A stretch of DNA of 64,000 nt. Origin: Actinoallomurus oryzae. GTDB taxonomy: Bacteria > Actinomycetota > Actinomycetes > Streptosporangiales > Streptosporangiaceae. Below are positions 8,678-17,516 of this stretch, piece by piece; the stretch's first letter is position 1; every line of letters begins with the position of its first letter. The notes beneath the pieces are model-generated. The model saw only the letters and a list, made by a program, of their open reading frames with translations. It had not been told where the DNA came from and searched no databases. The stretch lies in assembly GCF_039541955.1 (NCBI RefSeq), contig NZ_BAABHF010000046.1:248001-312000 (forward strand), given 5' to 3'. The translations under genes and the position numbers were made by a program.

Positions 8678-11512
8678 GTGGCCGATGGAGACGGACAGGG
8701 GCGCGGGGAGATGACGGAGTCGACGGTGGTGCCCGATGGGGCGCCGGTGTTCGCGTTTCGCATGTGGCGGCGGGCGTGGGGCTCCGCGGAGTGGCTTCCG
8801 GCCTCGCGGCTGCTGGTGCGGGTGAGCGACGGTGGGAACGCGGTGCCGGCACAGCTGTCCTGGATGACCGAGGACGGCGCGCAGTCCTCGCTGGGCTTCT
8901 CGCCGGACATGGCGAGCTGTTACGGCCATCGCCGTACGACCGGCGGCGATGTGGTGGAGATGCGGGGCGAACTCGACCACCGGCGGGAGTACCCGGACGG
9001 AGCCGGTGGGCAGGAGTTCGACACAGAGGCCGAGGAGGCCGAGGGCCGCCGCCCGGCGGGGCGGCTGCGGCTGCTGATCGACGACGGCGGCGAGGCGCCC
9101 GTGCGGTGGGCGGCCTGGCAGGAGCGATCGGGCGACGCCTGTTCGGTCGCGCTGCGTTCGGTGGGCCCGTCCGGCAACGCGGACGTCGGTGACCTGGTGA
9201 GCGCCGTGTGGGCCAGTGCCGAACATCGCGACGCGGGCGAGGTGGCCGCGAACCTCGTGGACGCCTCGGCCCGCAAGTGGTTCGCACCGCACAGCCGTGC
9301 GTCACTGGAGTTCCGGCTGACCCGGCCGGTCGCGGTGGACCGATACGTCCTCACCTCCGCCAATGACGCGCCTGATCGCGACCCGGCGGCGTGGACCCTG
9401 CGCGGCTCAGCGGACGGGCGGACGTGGCGAACGCTCGATGTCCGCTCCGGTCAGTCGTTCGCCGAGCGGCACCAGCCCAGGGCGTACCGGATCGCCGACC
9501 CGGGCGCCTATGACCACTACCGTCTCGACATCACCGGCAACAACGGCTCCCCGCACCTGCAACTCCGGGCCGTCCGGCTCCTGGCCGGCGGGAGCGGCGG
9601 TTTCGTCGGCTACCGCCAGCGTGCGGGCCACGCCCCGGTCGCCTACCAGGGCACGCGTGTCGCGCAGGCACCACCGGAACCGCCGCCCGTTGACGCGCCG
9701 GCGTCCGGCTCTCCCCCCTCGCCCCGGGCCCGCGGGAGCCGGCCGGCCGAGTGGGAGGGATGGCGGCCGGGAGGATCGTGGCTGCCGCTGGGCGGAAGCC
9801 TGTCGATGGAGTCCCTGACCTCGCCGTCGGGGCGGTTCACGGTGCTGCACTCGGTGTACGAACCGTCGTTGGCGGTACGGGACAACGTCACCCGGGAGCG
9901 GGTGTGGGTCAGCGACTCGCCGGGCTCGAACATGGTGTGCCTCGGGCCCGACGGCGATCTCGTGGCCTGGGACCACCACGGCGGCCGGGTGTGGAGCACC
10001 GGCACGGGGTGGCTGGGCGTACGGCGGCTGGAGATGCGGGACACCGGCGAGCTGGCCCTGACCGGGGCGGACGGTGCCGTGGTGTGGAGTTCGGGGACTC
10101 CCCAGGTGCCCGCGGCGTCGGGGACCGGCCACCGGACGGCGGCCCGCGGCTCGACGATGCGCCGCGGCGAGAGCCTGTACGGACAGTCGCTGACCAGCGA
10201 TGACAGGTCGACCGTGCTGTTCCACGACGGCCGCGTGGCCCGCCTCATCCTGCGGGGACGGACCTCGCACTGGGACCGGTTCTACGACCGGGAGAACATC
10301 CTGGTGCTCGACGACGACGGGTTCCTGCGCTCGCGGACCCCGGACGGCGCCGTGGTGGAAGAGATCGCCGGGCCCGGCGCCGAGCTCACCGTCGTACGCG
10401 GCGCGGCGGAGCTCCGTGACGAGACCGGCGCCGTCGTGTGGGCGTCCGCCGGTCGCTCGACGCGCCCGGCCCCGGTGCGCGAGCCGGCGATGCCGCCGAA
10501 TGACGACCTGGCCGCCTGGTTCGGCGCCCTGGTGGGGGAGGGCCGCGGCTACTGCGTCGCGGTGGTGAGGGACGGCGACCCGGAGGAGGTGCTCCGGCGT
10601 ACGGGTGTCGCGCCGGACGCGGTGCTGCGGAACACGTGGCGCGGGCTCGCCCGGCACCGGGACACCGTACGTCCCGATGAGGGCACCGTGGTGGCGGCGA
10701 TCGCCGTGGGGCCGGACGTTCTCCTCGTGAGCGACGACCCCGCCCTGCCGGTGGCGGAGCTGGCGCCCTCGGTGGTGGCCCTGCACCGACCGCCCGGAGG
10801 AAGCGGCTTCAGGGGGACGTTCAGCATCCATCGGGACGGCGGGCTCGTGACCGAACTGCGCGACGACCCACGCCGTCGCAAGGGGACGAAGGTGGCGGAG
10901 GTCGCCGCCGCGCTGGACGACATCGTGCACGAGTTGCACCGCCACGAGCTGGTGTTCCGCGCGTCCGGGGCGATTCCCAGCGCCGCCGACCTCGGCGGCA
11001 CGTTGCTCGGCGGCGTGCCGGCACCGGCGCGGTCACCGTCCGCGACGCGCCCGGCCGAGCCGACGCTGACGGTCGCGGAGTACGAGGGCATGAACCCGTT
11101 GGTGATCCGCACCGACTTCACCGACGAGGACGCCTGGCAGCGGGTGATCGAGGAACTGCGGACGCCGTGGTTCGAGGACGATCCGGTGGACCCCTATCTG
11201 ATCTCCGATCCCAGGTACGCCGGAGCCTCCACCGAACGGGTGCTCCAGGACGTCCGCGCGGCCATGCCCGATCCGGACCTGCCGGGGGCGATCTTCATCG
11301 CCGACGGCACCACCATGCGGGAGACGGACCATCCGCTGCTGGCCGTGACGACCGAGTGGGACGGCGAACCCTTCGAGGAGGACGAGGAGGAGTTCGTCAC
11401 GCAGTTCCGCCTGCGGCCCGACGCGGCCGTAGAGATCAGCACGAACCTCGATCTCGGCAACATGGACTTCGACGACTTCGCCGGCGACGGTGTGTACGAG
11501 CGCATGGTGTGA
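8678..11512 (+). CDS. Large mosaic protein: discoidin-like, bulb-lectin-like, DUF6461-like and DUF6924-like parts
   Basis: A 944-aa protein with no signal peptide or membrane segment. From N to C: a unique region (1-190); an F5/8 type C (discoidin)-like module (about 194-310, with WTLRGSADGRTWRTLDV and YRLDITGN); a proline-rich linker (about 330-360); two B-lectin-like repeats (about 373-475 and 490-600); a part resembling DUF6461 (about 607-790, GYCVAVVRDGDPEEVLRRTG); and a C-terminal part resembling DUF6924 (805-944, NPLVIRTDFTDEDAW). The last 60 residues are very acidic. GTG 8678 or ATG 8711 could be the start. Function unknown. Carbohydrate recognition inside the cell is only suggested. 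The domain names are from memory of motifs. Confidence 0.7.
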   Translation: MADGDGQGRGEMTESTVVPDGAPVFAFRMWRRAWGSAEWLPASRLLVRVSDGGNAVPAQLSWMTEDGAQSSLGFSPDMASCYGHRRTTGGDVVEMRGELDHRREYPDGAGGQEFDTEAEEAEGRRPAGRLRLLIDDGGEAPVRWAAWQERSGDACSVALRSVGPSGNADVGDLVSAVWASAEHRDAGEVAANLVDASARKWFAPHSRASLEFRLTRPVAVDRYVLTSANDAPDRDPAAWTLRGSADGRTWRTLDVRSGQSFAERHQPRAYRIADPGAYDHYRLDITGNNGSPHLQLRAVRLLAGGSGGFVGYRQRAGHAPVAYQGTRVAQAPPEPPPVDAPASGSPPSPRARGSRPAEWEGWRPGGSWLPLGGSLSMESLTSPSGRFTVLHSVYEPSLAVRDNVTRERVWVSDSPGSNMVCLGPDGDLVAWDHHGGRVWSTGTGWLGVRRLEMRDTGELALTGADGAVVWSSGTPQVPAASGTGHRTAARGSTMRRGESLYGQSLTSDDRSTVLFHDGRVARLILRGRTSHWDRFYDRENILVLDDDGFLRSRTPDGAVVEEIAGPGAELTVVRGAAELRDETGAVVWASAGRSTRPAPVREPAMPPNDDLAAWFGALVGEGRGYCVAVVRDGDPEEVLRRTGVAPDAVLRNTWRGLARHRDTVRPDEGTVVAAIAVGPDVLLVSDDPALPVAELAPSVVALHRPPGGSGFRGTFSIHRDGGLVTELRDDPRRRKGTKVAEVAAALDDIVHELHRHELVFRASGAIPSAADLGGTLLGGVPAPARSPSATRPAEPTLTVAEYEGMNPLVIRTDFTDEDAWQRVIEELRTPWFEDDPVDPYLISDPRYAGASTERVLQDVRAAMPDPDLPGAIFIADGTTMRETDHPLLAVTTEWDGEPFEEDEEEFVTQFRLRPDAAVEISTNLDLGNMDFDDFAGDGVYERMV

Positions 11513-11584
11513 CGATCGGAATGGACCCGCACTTCCCGTCGACGGGACACTCGGCCCGCCACCCGGGGCCTCAGACTGTCTCGG

Positions 11585-13180
11585 TCACCGGGCTGCCCGG
11601 CACAGCACCGTGCGCAGCGCGTCCTCCAGGCCGGCCGCGCCGTCTTCGTTCCGGCCCCGGTAGGCGATGACGCCGTCCGGGCGCACCAGTGTCCCGCCCG
11701 ATGGGGTGAGGCCGTAGGCGTCCAGCCAGGCGCCGTCCGGGTCCTGGAGATCCGCGTCCGGGCCGATGCGGAAGCCGTCCAGCCCGACGCCGAGCCGCTC
11801 CGCGGCCGCCCGGCCCGCCTTCTGCCACGCCTCGCCTTCGTCGCCGCTGAGCAGCACGAAGGTGCGGCCGAACAGCGCGCGGGTGGAGACCCGGGTGCCG
11901 GAGCGCAGGAGCGGGACGTGCGGGGCACGCCCGCCCGCCGGTGCACCGGGTGCCGTCGGGTCGCGGAACAGCGGCGCGGGAGCGGGCTCCGCGACGAACG
12001 CGCCGGCCGGGCACTGGTAGCCGAACAGCAGGGTGGCCGGGTCCAGGAGCTCGGCCACGGACTCGTCTCGCAGTCCGGGCGCGTGGCGCTGGGCCATGTT
12101 CGCGTACTGCTGTTCGGCGTAGGCGTCCGCGAGCGGCCGTCGCTCGGTGTCGTGTGAGTCGAGAAGCCGCGGCCCGGCGCTGCCGCCCAGCACCGCGGCG
12201 AGTTTCCACGCGAGATGGAACCCGTCCATGACGGCGAGGTTCCCGCCCTGTCCGCCGGTGGGCGGCATGAGATGCGCGGCGTCTCCCACCAGGAGCACCC
12301 TTCCGGCCACGAACGAGTCGGCGACGCGGACGATGTGCGAGCCGCTGGCGGTGGTGGCGCGATCGGTGACGGTGACGGCGAGGTCGCTCACACCGACGGC
12401 GGTACGGATGAGCTCCACGCACCGTGCGTCGGACGCGTCCTGTTCGTCGGCGAGGGCGATCACGTACCGGCCGGGGTGGTCGGTGGAGACCACGGTGGCC
12501 GAGCCGCCGGGCAGATCGGGGTTCTGCACGTACCAGAGGGCCACCGCGTGACCGGAGCGGTAGCGGTCGAGGTCGGCCTCGAACTGTGCGAACAGCGTGC
12601 GGGTCGGGCGCGGCGCGACGCGGCCGTGCGTCGTCACGCCGAGCGTGTCCCTGATGCCGCCCTTGTGCCCGTCGGCCGCGACGAGGTACCGGGCGCGCAC
12701 CTGACGGTCATCGCCGTCCGGGCCGCGTACCACCGCGGTGACGCCGTCTCCGTCGTCGTGGAAGGACTCCATGCGGGTGGAGAACCGGATGTCGGCGCCG
12801 AGTTCGGCGGCGCGACGGGCCAGAATCGCCTCCGCCCGCTCCTGGCTCACCCCGCCGTACGGCTCGGCGGACAGCGACTCGAAGGCGGGCAGGTCGTCGG
12901 CGAAGTCGCGCAGCGCCGGTCCGGCCACGCCGGGGGTGATGACGATGCGCATGCCCGGCTCTCCCGGCGGGGCCGCCGCCAGGAAGTCGTCCGCGACCCC
13001 GGCGGTGCGCAGCGCCTCCATGGTGGCGGGCGCCTGGCCGCGCGCCTTCGGCTGACGCGACGTCCCCGGATGGCGCTCGACGACGATCGAGGAGACACCG
13101 TGCAGCCCGAGGAAGACGGCGGTGGACAGCCCCGCCAGGCCGGCGCCGACGATCAGTACCGGCGTGGTCTCGTCGTTCAT
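11585..13180 (-). CDS. FAD-dependent aromatic-ring monooxygenase (PHBH/TfdB type)
   Basis: A 531-aa class A flavoprotein hydroxylase. The N-terminal Rossmann motif is VLIVGAGLAGLSTAVFLGLHG. The DG motif is VAADGHKGGIR, and GDAAHLMPPTGGQGGNLAVMDGFHLAWKL is the second FAD/ribityl-binding motif. The C-terminal thioredoxin-like domain is present, so the protein is full-length. Such enzymes hydroxylate phenols or polyketide aromatics with NAD(P)H and O2. The substrate cannot be read from sequence. It is divergent from a MarR regulator that probably controls it. Confidence 0.9.
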   Translation of the reverse strand: MNDETTPVLIVGAGLAGLSTAVFLGLHGVSSIVVERHPGTSRQPKARGQAPATMEALRTAGVADDFLAAAPPGEPGMRIVITPGVAGPALRDFADDLPAFESLSAEPYGGVSQERAEAILARRAAELGADIRFSTRMESFHDDGDGVTAVVRGPDGDDRQVRARYLVAADGHKGGIRDTLGVTTHGRVAPRPTRTLFAQFEADLDRYRSGHAVALWYVQNPDLPGGSATVVSTDHPGRYVIALADEQDASDARCVELIRTAVGVSDLAVTVTDRATTASGSHIVRVADSFVAGRVLLVGDAAHLMPPTGGQGGNLAVMDGFHLAWKLAAVLGGSAGPRLLDSHDTERRPLADAYAEQQYANMAQRHAPGLRDESVAELLDPATLLFGYQCPAGAFVAEPAPAPLFRDPTAPGAPAGGRAPHVPLLRSGTRVSTRALFGRTFVLLSGDEGEAWQKAGRAAAERLGVGLDGFRIGPDADLQDPDGAWLDAYGLTPSGGTLVRPDGVIAYRGRNEDGAAGLEDALRTVLCRAAR

Positions 13181-13202
13181 CGATCACCTCACGAGTAGGA
13201 TA

Positions 13203-13217
13203 TTCCGAAATTTGGAA
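13203..13217. promoter_or_regulatory. Candidate MarR-type operator
   Basis: TTCCGAAATTTGGAA is a near-perfect inverted repeat in an AT-rich 83-nt gap between the divergent monooxygenase and marR-type genes. This is the usual place for a MarR dimer to control both promoters. The protein-site link is inference. Confidence 0.5.
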
Positions 13218-13263
13218 GTCTCGCCTTTAGAGTTGTTTCGAGATAGTACGCGTCTGGGGGTCC

Positions 13264-13737
13264 ATGTCAAGGGAACGGCGTGACGAACTGGTGGCCGCGC
13301 TCATCGAGGCGATGAGGGAGAACGCCACCCGCGGAGTGCTGCTTCACCAGGCCATAGCCGGCCGGTTCGGCCTCAACTCCACCGACATCAAGTGCCTGGA
13401 CCTGGCCAGGGGCGAGCCGAATCTGACGGCCGGCCGGCTGGCCGAACTCACGTCGATGAGCACCTCGGCGGTGACCGCCGTGCTCGACCGCCTGGAGCGG
13501 CGCGGCTTCATCGAGCGCCGCCGGGACCCGGCCGACCGGCGCAAGGTCGTCGTGTGCCCGACCGGCAACCACACGGATCGCATCGCGCCGATATTCGCCC
13601 GCATGCGGGCCTCGGTCGACCAGTTGCTACGCGACTACGACGAAGAGGCGCTCGCGCTGTTCGTCGAGCTGTACACCAGGCTCAACGCCGGGGCCAGGGA
13701 CCTGACCGGCGAGATCAGCGCCATGGACGAAAACTGA
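13264..13737 (+). CDS. MarR-family transcriptional regulator
   Basis: A 157-aa winged-helix regulator. The DNA-binding region (about residues 55-105) includes LTAGRLAELTSMSTSAVTAV and the wing LERRGFIERRRDPADRRKVVV, the family's DxRxxR signature. N- and C-terminal helices would form the dimer. It is divergent from the FAD monooxygenase, so control of that gene by an aromatic ligand is likely. The start is ATG 13264; no strong Shine-Dalgarno sequence is seen. Confidence 0.9.
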   Translation: MSRERRDELVAALIEAMRENATRGVLLHQAIAGRFGLNSTDIKCLDLARGEPNLTAGRLAELTSMSTSAVTAVLDRLERRGFIERRRDPADRRKVVVCPTGNHTDRIAPIFARMRASVDQLLRDYDEEALALFVELYTRLNAGARDLTGEISAMDEN

Positions 13738-13747
13738 GACTCGCGGC

Positions 13748-14665
13748 TCAGGGGGCGAGGGCTTCGAGGATCTCCTTGGCCCGCGCGGTGGCCGACTCGG
13801 CCGTCACCTCCGGGTCGCCGACGAGCGGATCCCAGTTGAGGTCGTAGAACAGTTCGGTGACGCCCTGCTCGCCGAGCCATTCGACGTCCTCGCGGATCTG
13901 CTCGTACGAGCCCGTCAGGCGGACGCGTTCGCCGTTCTCGCCCCGCTGCTCCTCACCGGCCCGTACGACACCGCGTACGGCCACACGGACCCCGTCCGGG
14001 TCCTTGCCCGCCTCCTCCGCGGCGTTGCGTACGACGGCGATCTGCTCGTGGATCCTGGTCAGGTCGGTGGCGCTGCGGCTGATCCAGCCCGCGCCCAGGC
14101 GTCCGGCGCGTTTCAGGGCGCGTTCGGCGGAGCCGCCCAGGAGCACCGGCGGTCCGGGCTTTTGCACCGGCTTGGGAGCCATCCGGCTGGGGGAGATCGT
14201 GTAGAACTCGCCCTCGTAGGAGCTGACCTCGTCCGTCCACAGCGTGTGCAGCGCGGCGACGTACTCCTCGGCGCGGGCGCCGCGGCGTTCGATCGACGCG
14301 CCGCTGGCGGTGAACTCCTCGCGTTGCCAGCCGGTGCCCAGCCCGAGGTCGAGCCGTCCGCCGGACAGCACGTCCAGCGTCGCCGCCTGCTTGGCGAGGT
14401 AGGCCGGCGAGACGAACGGCAGGTTGAGCACGGCGACGCCGAGCCGGATCCGCGAGGACCGCGCGGCGGCGAAGGTCAGCGCGCCCAGCGGATCCAGGAC
14501 GCTGCGGTAGACCGGTGCCATCGCGTCCTTGTCCGCCGGCGTCAGCAGGCGGTGGAACGACCACAACTCGTGATACCCGAGCTCCTCGGCCCGGCCGGCG
14601 AAGTAACCGAGGTTGTCCGGGCCGGCCCACGCGCCCGCGACGGGGGCGCCGAATCCGATCTTCAT
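13748..14665 (-). CDS. LLM-class flavin/F420-dependent oxidoreductase
   Basis: A 305-aa luciferase-like TIM-barrel protein starting MKIGFGAPVAGAWAGPDNLG. It has the family segments SSRIRLGVAVLNLPFVSP, ATLDVLSGGRLDLGLGTGW and PPVLLGGSAERALKRAGRLGAGW. In actinobacteria many of these use F420H2, but the cofactor cannot be decided here. ATG 14665 is preferred to a longer reading because AGGATAAG precedes it. The gene is third in the eamA-dapA-like-LLM operon, 5 nt after the dapA-like stop. Confidence 0.88.
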   Translation of the reverse strand: MKIGFGAPVAGAWAGPDNLGYFAGRAEELGYHELWSFHRLLTPADKDAMAPVYRSVLDPLGALTFAAARSSRIRLGVAVLNLPFVSPAYLAKQAATLDVLSGGRLDLGLGTGWQREEFTASGASIERRGARAEEYVAALHTLWTDEVSSYEGEFYTISPSRMAPKPVQKPGPPVLLGGSAERALKRAGRLGAGWISRSATDLTRIHEQIAVVRNAAEEAGKDPDGVRVAVRGVVRAGEEQRGENGERVRLTGSYEQIREDVEWLGEQGVTELFYDLNWDPLVGDPEVTAESATARAKEILEALAP

Positions 14666-14670
14666 GGAAC

Positions 14671-15540
14671 TTATCCTGCGTCCAACGCGGCCAGGGCGTC
14701 CATCGCCGCGCCGAGCGAGTCGGCGGCCGGCGCCCGCAGCGGCGCGCGTACGCCCGGGTGGGCGATCAGCCCCTGCTCGGCCAGCACCGCCTTGATGACA
14801 CTCGGCGACGGCTCGGCGAACAGGGCGCGGGCCAGCGGCAGCGACGAACGGTGCAGCGTCCGTCCCCGCTCGGCGTCCCCGGTGCGTACGGCCGAGACCA
14901 TCGCGGCGAGCGCGGCCGGGGCGACGTTGCCGGACGCCGAGATCCCACCGGCCGCGCCCAGCGCGAGCATCGGGTACAGGAAGGCGTCGTCTCCGCACAG
15001 CACGTCGCGGCCGCCGGCCAGCAGTGCCAGTGTGTCGGCGTCGACGGACCCGGGGCAGTGCTTGACGCCCGCGACGTACTCGGCGGCCAGCAGCGCGAGC
15101 AGGGACTCGGCGCGCAGCGTCTTCCCGGTGCGGTACGGGACGTTGTAGACGACGAGCGGGACGCCGGCCGCGGCGCCGACCGCGGCGAAGTGCTCGACCA
15201 CGCCCTCGTCGGTGGGGCGCAGGTAGTAGGGCACGACCACGAGGAGCAGGTCGGCCACCTCGGCGCGTTCCCTCGCCTGGCGTACGGAGTCGTCCGTGCC
15301 GGCCGTTCCCGCCCCGACGGTCAGCGGTGTGCCGTACTCGTCGCTGACCCGGCGGCAGGTCTCGATGACGGTACGGCTCTCGGCGCCGGTCAGCATCGGC
15401 GCCTCGCCGGTCGTGCCCAGTGCGACCAGACCGGCCGCGCCCTGGTCGAGAACGTGGTGTGCGAGCCGTTCCAGCGAGGGCACGTCGACCGTCCCGTCCT
15501 CGGCGAACGGGGTGACGAGCGGGACATGAACGCCGTTCAC
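14671..15540 (-). CDS. Dihydrodipicolinate synthase family (DapA-like) class I aldolase
   Basis: A 289-aa Schiff-base lyase. GTTGEAPML is the TTGE motif, the proton-relay tyrosine is in VVYNVPYRTG, and the lysine that forms the Schiff base is in VAGVKHCPG. The family includes DapA, N-acetylneuraminate lyase and sugar-acid aldolases. Placement with a transporter and an oxidoreductase, not lysine genes, points to a catabolic member. The GTG start (15540) overlaps the eamA stop, so translation is coupled. The substrate is unknown. Confidence 0.85.
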   Translation of the reverse strand: MNGVHVPLVTPFAEDGTVDVPSLERLAHHVLDQGAAGLVALGTTGEAPMLTGAESRTVIETCRRVSDEYGTPLTVGAGTAGTDDSVRQARERAEVADLLLVVVPYYLRPTDEGVVEHFAAVGAAAGVPLVVYNVPYRTGKTLRAESLLALLAAEYVAGVKHCPGSVDADTLALLAGGRDVLCGDDAFLYPMLALGAAGGISASGNVAPAALAAMVSAVRTGDAERGRTLHRSSLPLARALFAEPSPSVIKAVLAEQGLIAHPGVRAPLRAPAADSLGAAMDALAALDAG

Positions 15541-16436
15541 CGGGCGCCCGCCGGCTGCGGGACGCCGTCCGGGACGGCGGCGCGGCGGCGCCGGACGCTG
15601 CCGAGGGCCACGCCGCCGACGATGAGCAGGGCCGCGACCGCGTCCGCGACGGTGATCCGCTCGCCCAGGAACAGCGCCGCCGAGGACATCCCGAACGGCG
15701 GCACGAGCAGGGAGTACATCGCGACCTGCCCGGCGTCGTACCGGCGCATCAGCCAGCCCCAGAACCCGAAGCCGACCAGCGTCGAGATGTAGGCGATGTA
15801 GCCGAGCGCGCCCAGACCGCCGAGGGAGATGTGGGCGAGCGCGTGCGCGTCCGCGCGGGGCCCCTCGAAGATCAGCGACAGGCCCAGCAGGGGGAGGGGC
15901 GGCACGAGGCTGACCCAGACCATGAACGCGAACGCGTCCGGCGGCCCGGCCGTGCGCAGGCCGATGTTGGCCAGCCCCCACATGCCGGCCGCCGCCAGGC
16001 ACAGGACGAACGCGAGCAGCGTGCCGCCCTGGCCGGCCGACAGGCCGATCAGGGCGATGCCGGCGAAGGCGACGACCATGCCGGCGGCCTGCGTCCGGCG
16101 CGGGCGCTCGCGCAGCATCGCGGCCGCGAACAGCGCGGTGAACAGCGCCTGCGTCTGGAGGACCAGGGAGGACAGGCCGGCCGGCATGCCCAGGTGCATG
16201 CCGATGAACAGCAGCCCGAACTGCCCGACCCCCAGCGGCAGCCCGATGAGTGCGAACCAGCGCCACGGGATCGCGGGACGGCGGACGAACAGGACGGCCG
16301 GGAAGGCGGCGGCGACGAACCGCAGGCCGGCGAAGAGCAGCGGCGGCAGCGAGGCGAGCCCGACGTCGATGGCGACGAAGTTGACGCCCCAGATCGCGGC
16401 GATCATCACCGCGACCGCGATGTGGCGAGGTCTCAT
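15537..16436 (-). CDS. EamA/DMT-superfamily transporter
   Basis: A 299-aa membrane protein with about ten hydrophobic segments in two EamA repeats. The first begins MRPRHIAVAVMIAAIWGVNFVAI. The second contains YIAYISTLVGFGFWGWLM and MSSAALFLGERITVADAVAALLI. It is an exporter or importer of small metabolites. It is first of a three-gene operon divergent from a LysR regulator, so regulation by that protein is likely. The substrate is unknown but may be that of the DapA-like and LLM enzymes. Confidence 0.88.
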   Translation of the reverse strand: MRPRHIAVAVMIAAIWGVNFVAIDVGLASLPPLLFAGLRFVAAAFPAVLFVRRPAIPWRWFALIGLPLGVGQFGLLFIGMHLGMPAGLSSLVLQTQALFTALFAAAMLRERPRRTQAAGMVVAFAGIALIGLSAGQGGTLLAFVLCLAAAGMWGLANIGLRTAGPPDAFAFMVWVSLVPPLPLLGLSLIFEGPRADAHALAHISLGGLGALGYIAYISTLVGFGFWGWLMRRYDAGQVAMYSLLVPPFGMSSAALFLGERITVADAVAALLIVGGVALGSVRRRRAAVPDGVPQPAGAR

Positions 16437-16509
16437 GAGCCCGATGCTCCGTCTAGCGATGTTTTAGGACAAGCGACTATTTATTAAGGCATATGTGTAG
16501 TATTGCTTT
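16437..16509. promoter_or_regulatory. AT-rich divergent promoter between eamA and lysR
   Basis: A 73-nt gap much richer in A+T than its surroundings, with ATTTATTAAGGCATATGTG in its centre. This is the only place where both divergent promoters and a LysR site could lie. I cannot fix the exact operator. Confidence 0.45.
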
Positions 16510-17430
16510 ATGCTGGATCTCGACCGTCTGCGCGCTCTCAGCGCGGTTGCCACGTACGGGTCGGTGAGCGCCGCCGCCGACGTCCTGCACGTCACGACCT
16601 CCGCGGTCTCCCAGCAGGTCGCCAAGCTCGAACGGGAGACAGGGCACAAGCTGCTCGAACGCTACGGGCGCGGCGTCCGCCTGACCGACGCCGCCGAGCT
16701 GCTGGCCTCGCACGCGGAGCGCATCCTCGCGATGGTCGAGGCGGCCGAGTCCGACCTGGAGGCCCAGCGCGGGCAGGTCGTCGGAGAGCTGGCCGTGGCG
16801 GCGTTCCCCACCGCGGCGCGCGGCCTGCTGCCGCCGGCGCTGCGCGCCCTGGGACGCGAGCATCCGCGCCTGCGCGTGTGCCTGCGCGAGCAGGAGCCCC
16901 ACGCGGCCGTGCCGCTGGCCGTCCGCGGGGAGGTCGACCTCGCGGTCGTGCAGGACTGGTTCAACGTGCCGCTCGCCATCCCGGACGGGTTGCTCAAGGC
17001 GGCGGTGGCCGACGACATCGCCGACGTGGCGCTGCCCGCGGACCACCCGCTCGCCGATCGCTCGGTGATCGACCTCGGCGACCTGCACGACGATTCGTGG
17101 ATCACCCAGTCCCCGGGCGCGATCTGCCGTGACTGGCTGGTCCACACGCTTCGCTCGGTCGACGTCGAACCCCGCATCGATCACACCGCCGACGAGTACG
17201 CCACCCAGCTCGCGCTGGTCGAGGCCGGCCTCGGCGCCGCCGTCCTTCCCCGCCTGGGCCGCTGCGACATCCCCGAGGGCGTCCGGATCATTCCGGTACG
17301 CCCGGCGCTGACGCGGCATGTGTACGCGATCTGGCGCGCCGAGGCCGCCCGCCGCCCGGCCATCCGCGCCGCGGTCGCCGCCCTTCGCGCGTCCGCTCCG
17401 GCGCAGGCCGCCGCGAACCCGGCGGCCTGA
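16510..17430 (+). CDS. LysR-family transcriptional regulator
   Basis: A 306-aa regulator. The N-terminal winged helix (about residues 1-65) has the family pattern LDRLRALSAVATYGSVSAAA and VTTSAVSQQVAKLERE. The periplasmic-binding-like effector domain spans about 90-290. It is divergent from the eamA-dapA-like-LLM operon and presumably activates it in response to a substrate of that pathway. The last 20 residues are Ala/Pro-rich. Confidence 0.92.
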   Translation: MLDLDRLRALSAVATYGSVSAAADVLHVTTSAVSQQVAKLERETGHKLLERYGRGVRLTDAAELLASHAERILAMVEAAESDLEAQRGQVVGELAVAAFPTAARGLLPPALRALGREHPRLRVCLREQEPHAAVPLAVRGEVDLAVVQDWFNVPLAIPDGLLKAAVADDIADVALPADHPLADRSVIDLGDLHDDSWITQSPGAICRDWLVHTLRSVDVEPRIDHTADEYATQLALVEAGLGAAVLPRLGRCDIPEGVRIIPVRPALTRHVYAIWRAEAARRPAIRAAVAALRASAPAQAAANPAA

Positions 17431-17500
17431 GAGACTGCGGAGCCGGAAAGACTTCACCGCGGCACGCCACCCGCCTGGCCCGTGGGCGCGCGCCGGCCGG

Positions 17501-17506
17501 TAGTCT
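17501..17506 (+). promoter_or_regulatory. -10 element of the histidine phosphatase promoter
   Basis: TAGTCT fits TAnnnT and lies 10 nt before ATG 17517. The mRNA would have almost no leader. Confidence 0.4.
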
Positions 17507-17516
17507 GGGGCGCGCC

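Noticed and set aside
11534..11547. TCCCGTCGACGGGA palindrome between convergent genes considered as an operator
   Set aside because: Short, GC-rich and between two gene ends; more likely chance or a weak terminator.
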